Assembly: GCA_964503455.1 (NCBI GenBank)
Contig: CAZCZR010000024.1
Span: 1-22,222 of the forward strand
DNA from: CAZCZR01 sp964503455
GTDB lineage: Bacteria > Bacillota > Clostridia > UBA1381
DNA: 22,222 nucleotides
Reading direction: 5' to 3'
This document shows positions 11,880-18,198 of the stretch, one piece after another. Position numbers and translations under genes: made by a program. Under the pieces are notes generated by a model. That model was not told the origin of the DNA. It ran no database searches and saw nothing but the letters and a program-made list of their open reading frames with translations. Each line of letters begins with the position of its first letter. The first letter of the stretch is position 1.

Positions 11880-13157
11880 ATGAAAACAATACTTACAAAT
11901 GCAAAGCTCATGCCTCTTGACGGTGACGCGCGCGTATATGACGGCGAGGTGTGGATAGACGGCGATACCGTAGCCTATATCGGCGAAAGTGAAAACGCTC
12001 CCGACGGCAGGGAGGGGTACGCTGAAAAAGATATGGGCGGCAAGCTTATAATGCCGTCATTCAAAAACGCGCACACCCATTCGGCAATGACGTTTCTCCG
12101 CTCATACGCCGATGATCTGCCGCTGTCGGATTGGCTTAACAAGCAGGTGTTCCCAATGGAGGCAAAGCTTACGCCGGAGGATATATACGTATTTTCAACT
12201 CTTGCCTTCGCGGAGTATCTCACAAGCGGCATAACGGCTGATATGGATATGTATTTCCACCTCGACAGCTTCGCAAAAGCTACCGCTGAGGCGGGTATAC
12301 GCTCCGTAATGGTTGACGGCATAAACGATTACGGCGGCACGGTAGGTGAGGTTGAAAGACGGTATAACTATTTAAATGAAACGCATCCGCGTGTGGGATA
12401 TATGCTCGGCTTCCATGCGGAGTATACCACGTCCGCCGAGATCATGAAGGGGATCGCGGCGCTTTCTCAAAAGTACAAGGCTCCCGTGTTCACTCACGCC
12501 TGCGAAACGAAGGACGAGGTCGAAGGCTGTATCGGCCGTTACGGCATGACGCCCTTGGAGCTTTTTGAAAGCATTGGTATGCTTGAATACGGCGGCGGCA
12601 TATATCACGGCGTATGGCTTTCGGATAAGGATTATGAGATATTAAAAAAACACGGTATGTACGTTGTAACGAACCCGTCCTCAAATCTGAAGCTCGCAAG
12701 CGGAATCGCCGATATAAGCAGACTGCTTGCGGAAAATATCCCCGTTGCCATAGGCACGGACGGCGCGGCGTCGAATAACGCCTTGGATATGTTCCGCGAG
12801 ATGTTTTTGACAACGGCGCTTGCGAAATACAGAACTATGGATGCATCGGCTGTGGACGCGGTGAGGGTGCTTGAGATGGCTTGCTCGAACGGAGCGCGTA
12901 TAATGGGACTTGACGGCTGCGATTGCCTTGCGGCGGGGAAAAAAGCCGATCTTATCGCGCTGGATCTCGATATGCCGAATATGCGTCCGCTTAATAATAT
13001 CGCGAAAAATATCGTCTACAGCGGCTCTAAGCAAAATGTCCGTATGACAATGTGCGGCGGCGAAATACTCTACGAAAACGGCGAGTTTATGACTATCGAC
13101 CTTCCCGCCGTAACAGCAAAAGCCGAAAAGCTTATCGCACGAATGAAAAAAGAATGA
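11880..13157 (+). CDS. Amidohydrolase, probable MTA/SAH deaminase
   Basis: A COG0402-type metal-dependent hydrolase that most resembles 5'-methylthioadenosine/S-adenosylhomocysteine deaminase (MtaD), which converts these SAM by-products to inosine derivatives. From the ATG at 11880 it is 425 residues. The metal site is intact: HTH (His65, His67), His206 followed by Glu209 (THACETKDE), and Asp294 (GTDGAASNN). PMEAKLTPEDIY, GFHAEYTTS (His179), IYHGVWLS (His243) and NLKLASGIADI are further family segments. An in-frame GTG at 11874 overlaps the prsA stop, but GGAG at 11868-11871 is 8 nt before the ATG, so I prefer 11880. Other deaminases of this superfamily (guanine, chlorohydrolase-like) cannot be excluded. 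It is the last gene of the + strand run. Confidence 0.8.
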   Translation: MKTILTNAKLMPLDGDARVYDGEVWIDGDTVAYIGESENAPDGREGYAEKDMGGKLIMPSFKNAHTHSAMTFLRSYADDLPLSDWLNKQVFPMEAKLTPEDIYVFSTLAFAEYLTSGITADMDMYFHLDSFAKATAEAGIRSVMVDGINDYGGTVGEVERRYNYLNETHPRVGYMLGFHAEYTTSAEIMKGIAALSQKYKAPVFTHACETKDEVEGCIGRYGMTPLELFESIGMLEYGGGIYHGVWLSDKDYEILKKHGMYVVTNPSSNLKLASGIADISRLLAENIPVAIGTDGAASNNALDMFREMFLTTALAKYRTMDASAVDAVRVLEMACSNGARIMGLDGCDCLAAGKKADLIALDLDMPNMRPLNNIAKNIVYSGSKQNVRMTMCGGEILYENGEFMTIDLPAVTAKAEKLIARMKKE

Positions 13158-13164
13158 TTGAGAC

Positions 13165-13203
13165 GGATAAAAAACAGAGCTGTCGTCATCGGGGCGGCAG
13201 CTC
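13165..13203 (-). terminator. Minus-strand intrinsic terminator
   Basis: Inverted repeat 13177-13203 (arms GAGCTG/CAGCTC extended by 2-3 further pairs) is followed on the minus strand by TG and six T residues (13169-13174). It would end transcripts from the promoter at 13376-13404 and any acyl-CoA synthetase read-through. On the + strand the hairpin pairs slightly better (a G-T replaces a C-A mismatch) but has no T-tract after it, so it could still cap the 3' end of the + strand operon. Confidence 0.65.
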
Positions 13204-13212
13204 ATGAAAATC

Positions 13213-13246
13213 GGGGACGGGCGGATCATGCGATACGTCTGCCCCC
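13213..13246. repeat. Imperfect GC-rich inverted repeat
   Basis: Arms 13213-13223 and 13236-13246 enclose a 12-nt loop. As + strand RNA there are 10 pairs (two G-U) and one A-C mismatch; as minus strand RNA 9 pairs and two A-C mismatches. No T-tract follows on either side. It lies between the amidohydrolase stop and the 28-codon frame. Confidence 0.6.
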
Positions 13247-13270
13247 AAAACTATTTACGGGTCAATCCTT

Positions 13271-13357
13271 CTATCCTCCTTTACAGCAAATATTTTTGTA
13301 TGAATGTGTATCCGGCAAGTTCAGGTAAACCGCCGGTAAACCGCAGCGCTTCGACAT
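13271..13357 (-). CDS. Possible 28-residue cysteine-containing peptide
   Basis: A short frame starts at the first ATG after the promoter at 13376-13404, about 12 nt from the expected start site. It encodes 28 residues beginning MSKRCGLPAVYLNLP and ending NICCKGG, with three cysteines (5, 24, 25), a polar middle and a Gly-Gly end. There is no good Shine-Dalgarno before the ATG. The frame is open further upstream (a GTG at 13375 lies in the promoter), so the ATG is the only sensible start. AAAGGAGG overlaps its stop, followed by a TTG frame of only four codons. I know no family for it; it may be a chance frame in a small RNA. Confidence 0.25.
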   Translation of the reverse strand: MSKRCGLPAVYLNLPDTHSYKNICCKGG

Positions 13358-13375
13358 ATTGCCACAGTCAAGCAC

Positions 13376-13404
13376 ATTATAGCACAAGTCATATCCGTTG
13401 TCAA
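13376..13404 (-). promoter_or_regulatory. Consensus sigma-A promoter, minus strand
   Basis: Read on the minus strand: TTGACA (13404-13399), 17-nt spacer, TATAAT (13381-13376), with TGC before the -10 (extended -10). Both hexamers are perfect and the start site is expected near 13369. It lies 76 nt beyond the acyl-CoA synthetase stop and points away from it, so it drives only the small unit ending at 13165. The -35 overlaps a small inverted repeat (ATATCCG/CGGATAT, 13391-13412). Confidence 0.8.
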
Positions 13405-13479
13405 GCGGATATAGTGACAAAAAACGAATGAATATCGGTAAAAAAATTGGATTTTCATACATTGCCGAAATGCGGCCCG

Positions 13480-15150
13480 TCAGATAGCCTTCGGACGTAT
13501 TGCTTCGGCGGCTTCTCCGCGAAGCTCCAATCTTCTTATTTTTCCGCTGACGGTCTTTGGAAGCTCATCGGCAAATTCGACTATTCTGGGATATTTATAC
13601 GGAGCCGTGCGACGCTTCACATAAGAGCGTATCTCCTCTTTAAGCGCTTCATTCGGTTTCCTGCCCGAAAGCACCACGGTAGCTTTTACGATTTGACCGC
13701 GTATCTCGTCGGCAGCGCCCGTGACGGCGCACTCAAGGACATACGGCAGCTCCATTATCACATTTTCTATCTCGACAGGGCTTATCTTATAGCCGGAGGA
13801 CTTTATAATATCATCTGTGCGCCCGACGTAGTAAAAATATCCGTCACTATCGCGGTATGCAATATCGCCGGTGCGGTACAAGCCGTTTCGCCATACGCTT
13901 TCGGTAAGAGCGGCGTTGTTGTAATAACCCTGAAACAGTCCGCACGGAACGCCGTTTTTTGTATCTATCACGATTTCTCCGTTTTCACCGATAGCAGCCT
14001 CGGAGCCGTCCGGGCGCAGGAGCCGGACGTTATAGCCGGGGACGGGTTTTCCCATGGAACCGGACTTTGGACTCATGCCGCGAAGCGTCGCTATTATAAG
14101 AGTCGTTTCGGTTTGACCGAAGCCTTCCGTCACCGAAAGTCCGGTCGCCGCCTTAAATCGGGAATAAACCTCCGGATTAAAAGCCTCTCCCGCCGTGGCG
14201 GCGTGTTCAACTGTCGAAAGATCGTATTTTGTCAGATCCTCTTTTATAAAAAAGCGGTACATCGTGGGCGGAGCGCAGAAGCTCGTTATGCCGTATTTGG
14301 CGAACATAGGCAGTATATCCGCCGCCGAAAAGCGCTCGAAATCGTACACGAACACAGCCGCACCCATCATCCACTGACCGTATATCTTGCCCCACAAAGC
14401 CTTGCCCCAGCCGGTGTCCGATATGGTGAAATGCAGTCCGCCCGGCTTGACGCACTGCCAGTACTTCGCGGTGATGATATGACCGAGAGGATATTTAAAA
14501 TTATGCGCCGCCATCTTCGGATAGGCGGTGGTGCCGGAGGTGAAGAACATAAAGGAAATATCGTCCCCGCCGGGAGAAGCCGCGCTCCGGATGAATGTGT
14601 TCGGGTACTTTTCAAATTCCGAGTCAAAATCAAGCCAGCCGCGATGCTTTATGCTGCCCGCCATAATCCTGAGCCTTACTTGGGGATTGCGGTCCGCGGC
14701 TTTTTCTGCGCGTTCGGCAATGCCGTCATCGCCTGTGCATATAACAGCCGATATGCCTGCGGCGCGGAAACGGTAGTCAAAATCCTCCTCCGTAAGAAGA
14801 AAGCTCGCCGGAACGGCAACGGCGCCGATCTTATGCAGCGCGTTTAAGATAAACCAAAACTGATAATGCCGCTTAAGCACCAACATCACCCTGTCGCCCT
14901 TTTTTATGCCGAGCGACACAAAATAATTCGCTGCCATGGATGAATAACGGCTCATCTCGCCAAAGGTGAACTCGCGCTCCTCATGATTCGCCGATACGTA
15001 TACCATAGCGCGCTCATCGGGAGTATGCCGCGCAAGCTCGTCCAGCACATCAAAGGCAAAGTTGAAATGCTCTGTGTTTTTGTAGGTTATCTGTGCCGCG
15101 TTTTTAAACTCGTCCTCTTTTATATCCGCGAAATTTTTCCATATTTCCAT
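13480..15150 (-). CDS. Acyl-CoA synthetase, ACSM-like AMP-binding enzyme
   Basis: An ANL-superfamily ligase that activates a carboxylic acid to acyl-AMP and then acyl-CoA. The 556-residue protein has the ATP-binding P-loop MFFTSGTTAYPK (about residues 201-212), TEGFGQTET, the hinge region LYRTGDIAYRDSDGYFYYVGRTDDIIKSSG-like block, and the C-terminal catalytic lysine Lys537 in LPKTVSGKIRR. The overall pattern, including HFNFAFDVLDE near the N-terminus, resembles medium-chain/ACSM synthetases more than acetate-specific Acs; the substrate is not determinable. AAGGAG at 15162-15167 (minus) lies 11 nt before the ATG. A promoter with TTGACA lies upstream, and the only clear terminator downstream is at 13165-13203. 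It is the only normal-sized minus-strand gene here. Confidence 0.88.
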   Translation of the reverse strand: MEIWKNFADIKEDEFKNAAQITYKNTEHFNFAFDVLDELARHTPDERAMVYVSANHEEREFTFGEMSRYSSMAANYFVSLGIKKGDRVMLVLKRHYQFWFILNALHKIGAVAVPASFLLTEEDFDYRFRAAGISAVICTGDDGIAERAEKAADRNPQVRLRIMAGSIKHRGWLDFDSEFEKYPNTFIRSAASPGGDDISFMFFTSGTTAYPKMAAHNFKYPLGHIITAKYWQCVKPGGLHFTISDTGWGKALWGKIYGQWMMGAAVFVYDFERFSAADILPMFAKYGITSFCAPPTMYRFFIKEDLTKYDLSTVEHAATAGEAFNPEVYSRFKAATGLSVTEGFGQTETTLIIATLRGMSPKSGSMGKPVPGYNVRLLRPDGSEAAIGENGEIVIDTKNGVPCGLFQGYYNNAALTESVWRNGLYRTGDIAYRDSDGYFYYVGRTDDIIKSSGYKISPVEIENVIMELPYVLECAVTGAADEIRGQIVKATVVLSGRKPNEALKEEIRSYVKRRTAPYKYPRIVEFADELPKTVSGKIRRLELRGEAAEAIRPKAI

Positions 15151-15220
15151 AATTTTATTTTCTCCTTGCTTAATATTTTGCCGCAGTGTGTATACGCGGC
15201 GGGTTTAGTTTTTTTAATCC

Positions 15221-15235
15221 CAATATCTAATATTG
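15221..15235. promoter_or_regulatory. Candidate operator at the acyl-CoA synthetase start site
   Basis: Perfect inverted repeat CAATAT-CTA-ATATTG, with its edge at the expected +1 of the minus-strand promoter at 15242-15270. This is a typical repressor position. The half-site ATATTG recurs upstream of eda. The adjacent divergent DUF1836 gene encodes a plausible DNA-binding protein. Confidence 0.45.
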
Positions 15236-15241
15236 AATACT

Positions 15242-15270
15242 ATGTTACCACATAATATAAATTCTGTCAA
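15242..15270 (-). promoter_or_regulatory. Promoter of the acyl-CoA synthetase gene
   Basis: On the minus strand: TTGACA (15270-15265), 17-nt spacer, TAACAT (15247-15242), preceded by TGG (extended -10). The start site is expected near 15235, giving a leader of about 85 nt. The leader contains a small GCCGC/GCGGC hairpin. Confidence 0.7.
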
Positions 15271-15312
15271 GAGGTTTCAAAGAAAAAGTTATGAAGTTTT
15301 TGTAAATAGTAC

Positions 15313-15341
15313 TTGAATTTTATGTAAATATGTGATACAAT
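15313..15341 (+). promoter_or_regulatory. Promoter of the DUF1836 gene
   Basis: TTGAAT (15313-15318), 17-nt spacer, TACAAT (15336-15341), with TGA before the -10 (extended -10). It sits 42 bp from the -35 of the divergent acyl-CoA synthetase promoter. The start site would be near 15348, which rules out the in-frame ATG at 15332 as the translation start. Confidence 0.7.
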
Positions 15342-15367
15342 ATAAAAAGAAAGGAGGTCATGTGACG

Positions 15368-15874
15368 ATGACAGAGGAAGAAATCGGAAAGACTGTCAAT
15401 GAATGTATCGGGCGAAGCGGAGAGTATCACTATCCGAGGTGGGAGGATTTCCCCGATGTGGATCTGTACATGGATCAGGTGATAGAGCTTGTAAACGGTT
15501 ATATGAGCGGTCTTTCGGACGTTTTAGGGGATGACGCGCTTATAACGCCATCAATGATAAATAATTATGTCAAGTCAAAAACGATGAGTCCGCCGGTAAA
15601 AAAGAGGTATTCAAGGTCGCATATAGCATATATCATAATGATTTGCACGCTGAAACAGACCTTCAGTATGTCGGAGATACAAACGCTTATAGAGGACGAC
15701 GATGTAAAAGGACTTTACAATGCATTTGCCGAAGCGCAGGAGGAAGCGTATAAAAACGCGGTGGCGAGTATAGAATCGGAGCTTGAAAAGGGAAAGGATA
15801 ACAGACTGCTTTTAAAGCTTGCGTCGGGCGTGAACATAAGAAAGAGTCTTATAAGCAGGTTTGTGACCGAGTAA
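15368..15874 (+). CDS. DUF1836-family protein, possible MerR-like regulator
   Basis: A 168-residue protein that I assign to DUF1836 from overall pattern; its function is not established. Residues about 59-110 (LITPSMINNYVKSKTMSPP, then KKRYSRSHIAYI and TFSMSEIQTLI) resemble a MerR-type winged helix: a helix-turn-helix, the PPxxKRYxxxHI wing and an SMSEI helix. The rest is helical and charged, with no membrane segment. An AGGAGG at 15352-15357 serves either GTG 15362 (spacing 4) or ATG 15368 (spacing 10). I prefer the ATG; the longer frame from 15332 would start within the promoter. Divergence from the acyl-CoA synthetase suggests a local regulatory role, which is inference. Confidence 0.75.
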   Translation: MTEEEIGKTVNECIGRSGEYHYPRWEDFPDVDLYMDQVIELVNGYMSGLSDVLGDDALITPSMINNYVKSKTMSPPVKKRYSRSHIAYIIMICTLKQTFSMSEIQTLIEDDDVKGLYNAFAEAQEEAYKNAVASIESELEKGKDNRLLLKLASGVNIRKSLISRFVTE

Positions 15875-15891
15875 AAGCAGCCGGATTTTAG

Positions 15892-15950
15892 CATATTGCA
15901 CTACTTTACAAAAAAATATTGCCTTTATTTATGAAAAGTCTTGCAATATG
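15892..15950. promoter_or_regulatory. Inverted-repeat operator candidate upstream of eda
   Basis: CATATTGCA (15892-15900) and its exact reverse complement TGCAATATG (15942-15950) flank a further AATATTGCC (15915-15923). The downstream arm overlaps the -35 of the eda promoter, so a bound protein would block it, and the spaced arms would suit looping. The core ATATTG is the same half-site as at 15221-15235. Confidence 0.45.
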
Positions 15951-15969
15951 GAAAAAAGTGTGGTAAAAT
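15941..15969 (+). promoter_or_regulatory. Promoter of eda-kdgK
   Basis: TTGCAA (15941-15946), 17-nt spacer, TAAAAT (15964-15969), with TGG immediately before the -10 (extended -10). The start site is expected near 15976, leaving a leader of about 45 nt. Confidence 0.65.
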
Positions 15970-16020
15970 ATATCTATAAAAAATATGCTGTATGGTTCAG
16001 TTTGAAAAGGAGAGATTATT

Positions 16021-16665
16021 ATGGAAAAAGAACAGGTACTTCAAAGACTTCAAGAAACCGGACTTGTAGCGGTTGTACGCGCGAACAGCGGCGAGGAAGC
16101 TATCAAGATATGCGACGCTTGTCTGGCGGGAGGATGCTCATCGATAGAGCTTACCTTCACAGTCCCCGGTGCGGATCAGGTTATGAAGGAACTTGCGGCT
16201 AAGTACAATCACGGAGAAATGCTTTTGGGCGCGGGAACGGTTTTGGACGCTCCCACGGCAAGAATTGCCATCCTCGCGGGCGCAAATTACATAGTAAGCC
16301 CCGGTTTTGACGCGGAAACAGCAAAGCTTTGCGGGACTTATCGCGTACCGTATATGCCCGGCTGCATGACTATAACAGAGTGCATGACCGCAATGCGCGC
16401 AGGCGCTGATGTGTGCAAGATATTCCCGGCTGATTTGTTCGGCCCCACTATTATAAAGGACATCAAGGGTCCGATGCCGCAGTGCAAGATGATGCCTACA
16501 GGCGGCGTTGACGTATCGAATGTTGATCAGTGGATCAAGGCGGGAGCTATCGCCGTAGGCGCCGGCTCGTCGCTTACAAAGGGCGCCAAGACAGGCGACT
16601 ATGCCGCTATAACCGAGACTGCAAAGCAGTTTATCGCAAAGATTAAGGAAGCGCGCGGTCAGTAA
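16021..16665 (+). CDS. eda: KDPG/KHG aldolase
   Basis: A class I aldolase that splits 2-keto-3-deoxy-6-phosphogluconate to pyruvate and glyceraldehyde-3-phosphate, and often also cleaves 4-hydroxy-2-oxoglutarate. The 214-residue TIM-barrel protein has the catalytic Glu43 in SIELTFTVPGA, the Schiff-base Lys133 in ADVCKIFPAD, phosphate-binding MMPTGGV (about 158-163), and AVGAGSSL. AAGGAGAG ends about 7 nt before the ATG. It has its own promoter and inverted-repeat sites and is followed after 51 nt by kdgK, so the pair handles 2-keto-3-deoxygluconate from hexuronates or pectin. No edd or uronate dehydratase is in the window. Confidence 0.95.
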   Translation: MEKEQVLQRLQETGLVAVVRANSGEEAIKICDACLAGGCSSIELTFTVPGADQVMKELAAKYNHGEMLLGAGTVLDAPTARIAILAGANYIVSPGFDAETAKLCGTYRVPYMPGCMTITECMTAMRAGADVCKIFPADLFGPTIIKDIKGPMPQCKMMPTGGVDVSNVDQWIKAGAIAVGAGSSLTKGAKTGDYAAITETAKQFIAKIKEARGQ

Positions 16666-16716
16666 TAAATTTCGTATATCAGGTCACATATATTATTTAA
16701 AGGAGATAAAATAAAA

Positions 16717-17748
16717 ATGGCAAAAGTTGTTACAATGGGCGAGATTATGCTCAGACTTTCCACACCTAACAATGAGAAGTATATACAGGCTGACGAGTTT
16801 GACATCAACTACGGCGGCGGCGAGGCAAATGTTGCCGTATCGCTGGCGAACTACGGTCATGAAGCTGAATTTGTCACAAAGGTGCCGAAGAACCCGATCG
16901 GCGAGTGCGCGGTAGCCGCTTTAAGAAAGTACGGCGTTGAAACGAAGCACATCGCAAGAGGCGGCGAGAGACTCGGTATCTATTTCCTTGAAACAGGCGC
17001 GTCGATGAGACCTTCAAACGTTACATACGACAGAGCTCATTCGTCAATATCGACAGCCGTTCCCGAGGACTTTAACTTTGACGAGATTTTCGAGGGTGCT
17101 GACTGGTTCCACTTCACGGGCATCACACCGGCTGTATCGGACGCGGCGGCGGAGCTTACAGAGCTTGCCTGCAAAGCGGCAAAGGCTCACGGCGTTACGG
17201 TATCGTGCGACTTGAACTTCAGAAAGAAGCTGTGGTCAAGCGAAAAGGCCCAGAAGGTAATGTCGAACCTTATGCAGTACGTTGACGTATGTATAGGCAA
17301 TGAGGAGGACGCGGACAAGGTACTCGGCTTTAAGCCTGAAAACACCGATGTTACAAGCGGTTCGTTAAACCTTGCGGGCTATGAGTCGATATTCAAGCAA
17401 ATGGTTGCAAAGTTCGGCTTTAAGTATGTTATATCCTCGTTGAGAGTATCGAAGTCTGCTTCGGACAACGGCTGGTCGGCTTGCATTTACTCAAGCGCCG
17501 ATGATGAGTTCTATCACTCAAGGGAGTACAGGATCTGCCCGATCGTTGACCGTGTCGGCGGCGGCGATTCATTCGCGGGCGGCACAATCTGCGGCTTTGT
17601 TGACGGCAAGAACTTCAAGGAAGCTCTTGAGTTCGGCGTTGCGGCATCGGCATTGAAGCACACGATCCCCGGTGACTTCAACCTCGCTACAAGAGAAGAG
17701 GTTGAAACTCTGGCAGGCGGCGACGGCTCCGGCAGAGTGCAGAGATAA
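16717..17748 (+). CDS. kdgK: 2-keto-3-deoxygluconate kinase, PfkB family
   Basis: A ribokinase-type sugar kinase expected to make KDPG from 2-keto-3-deoxygluconate, the substrate of the upstream aldolase. The 343-residue protein has the substrate-binding GGGEANVAVSLA (about residues 33-44), the CDLNFRKKLW segment typical of KDG kinases (about 164-173), and the catalytic anion-hole motif VDRVGGGDSFAGG with Asp284. AAAGGAG at 16699-16705 precedes the ATG by 11 nt. A strong terminator follows at 17784-17819. KdgK is favoured over fructokinase because of the eda pairing and the GEANVA/DLNFR pattern. Confidence 0.92.
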   Translation: MAKVVTMGEIMLRLSTPNNEKYIQADEFDINYGGGEANVAVSLANYGHEAEFVTKVPKNPIGECAVAALRKYGVETKHIARGGERLGIYFLETGASMRPSNVTYDRAHSSISTAVPEDFNFDEIFEGADWFHFTGITPAVSDAAAELTELACKAAKAHGVTVSCDLNFRKKLWSSEKAQKVMSNLMQYVDVCIGNEEDADKVLGFKPENTDVTSGSLNLAGYESIFKQMVAKFGFKYVISSLRVSKSASDNGWSACIYSSADDEFYHSREYRICPIVDRVGGGDSFAGGTICGFVDGKNFKEALEFGVAASALKHTIPGDFNLATREEVETLAGGDGSGRVQR

Positions 17749-17783
17749 ACTTTTCTCATATATAAAATTTAACAGACATTTTT

Positions 17784-17819
17784 GCGCGGAGAAACGTTTT
17801 TGTTTCCCCGCGCTTTTTT
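17784..17819 (+). terminator. Intrinsic terminator after kdgK
   Basis: A 12-position stem (GCGCGGAGAAAC with GTTTCCCCGCGC, one A-C mismatch) with a 6-nt loop at 17784-17813 is followed by six T residues (17814-17819). It ends the eda-kdgK unit. Confidence 0.92.
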
Positions 17820-17882
17820 GGTTATATGGCTTGCATTAAGTAATCCGATAATAATATAAATAACTTATTCAATTTCATATAG

Positions 17883-17912
17883 GTCACTCCGACAAAAGCG
17901 CGTGCATATAAT
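17883..17912 (+). promoter_or_regulatory. Possible sigma-E promoter of cotJABC
   Basis: CATATAAT (17905-17912) resembles the sigma-E -10 (CATACAAT). GTCACTCC (17883-17890), 14 nt upstream, matches only half of the sigma-E -35 (GTCATATT). cotJ of Bacillus subtilis is transcribed by mother-cell sigma-E, which favours the reading. The weak -35 keeps confidence modest. Confidence 0.4.
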
Positions 17913-17934
17913 ACACAGGGGCTGCAAAAACAAC

Positions 17935-17986
17935 GAGGGTGTAAATAAAAGTACAGACCGTTTAACGGCATTTATTTACATACCTC
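17935..17986 (+). promoter_or_regulatory. Long leader hairpin before cotJA
   Basis: GAGGGTGTAAATAAA (17935-17949) pairs with TTTATTTACATACCTC (17971-17986): 15 pairs including one G-U, with a single bulged A982-equivalent at 17982. An inner CCGT/ACGG hairpin (17958-17968) caps it. It ends 4 nt before the cotJA Shine-Dalgarno (17991-17995) and has no T-tract, so it is not a terminator. It may stabilise the mRNA or affect translation. Confidence 0.75.
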
Positions 17987-18003
17987 ATATAGGAGTGATT
18001 ATA

Positions 18004-18198
18004 TTGGAAGGGAATCCATCATGCGCGTTCCCCGCGTGCGGCTGTGTCGGCTACGGATATGTGCCGGTGCAGGAGCTTGACGAGGTATTGACGCCTGAAA
18101 AAGGACTTTGCGCGGGAACGGTTTTTCCTGAGCTGGCACTTACGATAGAGGAATACGGCAAAGTATGCCATCAGCGCGGAGGTGTTATGAATGAATAG
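18004..18198 (+). CDS. cotJA: Spore coat-associated protein CotJA
   Basis: A small coat component made in the mother cell, needed with CotJB and CotJC for assembly into the inner coat in Bacillus. The 64-residue product carries the family core GYGYVPVQELDEVLTPEKGL then GTVFPEL. I start it at the TTG at 18004, because AGGAG at 17991-17995 is 8 nt upstream. The in-frame ATG at 17902 would place the leader hairpin and promoter region inside the gene. It has five cysteines (7, 12, 14, 36, 55), three of them close together near the N-terminus. It overlaps cotJB by 8 nt. It is annotated less readily than its partners because of the TTG start. Confidence 0.88.
   Translation: MEGNPSCAFPACGCVGYGYVPVQELDEVLTPEKGLCAGTVFPELALTIEEYGKVCHQRGGVMNE

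Larger units (their letters stand above)
13165..13369 (-). ncRNA. Candidate small RNA / small transcription unit
   Basis: The span runs from the expected start site of a consensus minus-strand promoter (13376-13404) to the T-tract of a minus-strand terminator, about 200 nt, with no normal-sized gene inside. The RNA would hold a 28-codon frame (13271-13357), a purine-rich AAAGGAGG at its stop, two copies of CGGTTTACC separated by two bases, an imperfect hairpin (13213-13246) and the terminator hairpin. I do not recognise an Rfam family: it lacks the long 5'-3' closing stem of 6S RNA, the SRP core and the tmRNA ends. Both hairpins pair somewhat better as + strand RNA, which weakens the strand assignment. 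Confidence 0.4.

Noticed and set aside
13165..13369. 6S RNA, SRP RNA, tmRNA or RNase P RNA identity for the small transcript
   Set aside because: There is no long closing stem joining the 5' and 3' ends, no SRP GGAAGG-type core, no tRNA-like CCA end, and it is too short for RNase P RNA.
13204..13431. 75-codon + strand frame in the gap after the amidohydrolase
   Set aside because: There is no ribosome-binding site before its ATG, and it runs antisense through a consensus promoter and hairpins.
13447..14847. 466-codon + strand open frame opposite the acyl-CoA synthetase gene
   Set aside because: It is the antisense of a clear AMP-binding enzyme, has no recognisable domain or ribosome-binding site, and its residues (many Arg, Tyr, His) are typical of a shadow frame.
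15332..15367. N-terminal extension of the DUF1836 protein from the ATG at 15332
   Set aside because: This ATG lies upstream of the -10 element, so it would not be in the mRNA.
17902..18198. CotJA with an ATG start at 17902
   Set aside because: This would put the leader hairpin in the gene and lie within the possible promoter. The TTG at 18004 has a good AGGAG 8 nt upstream and gives the family core length.
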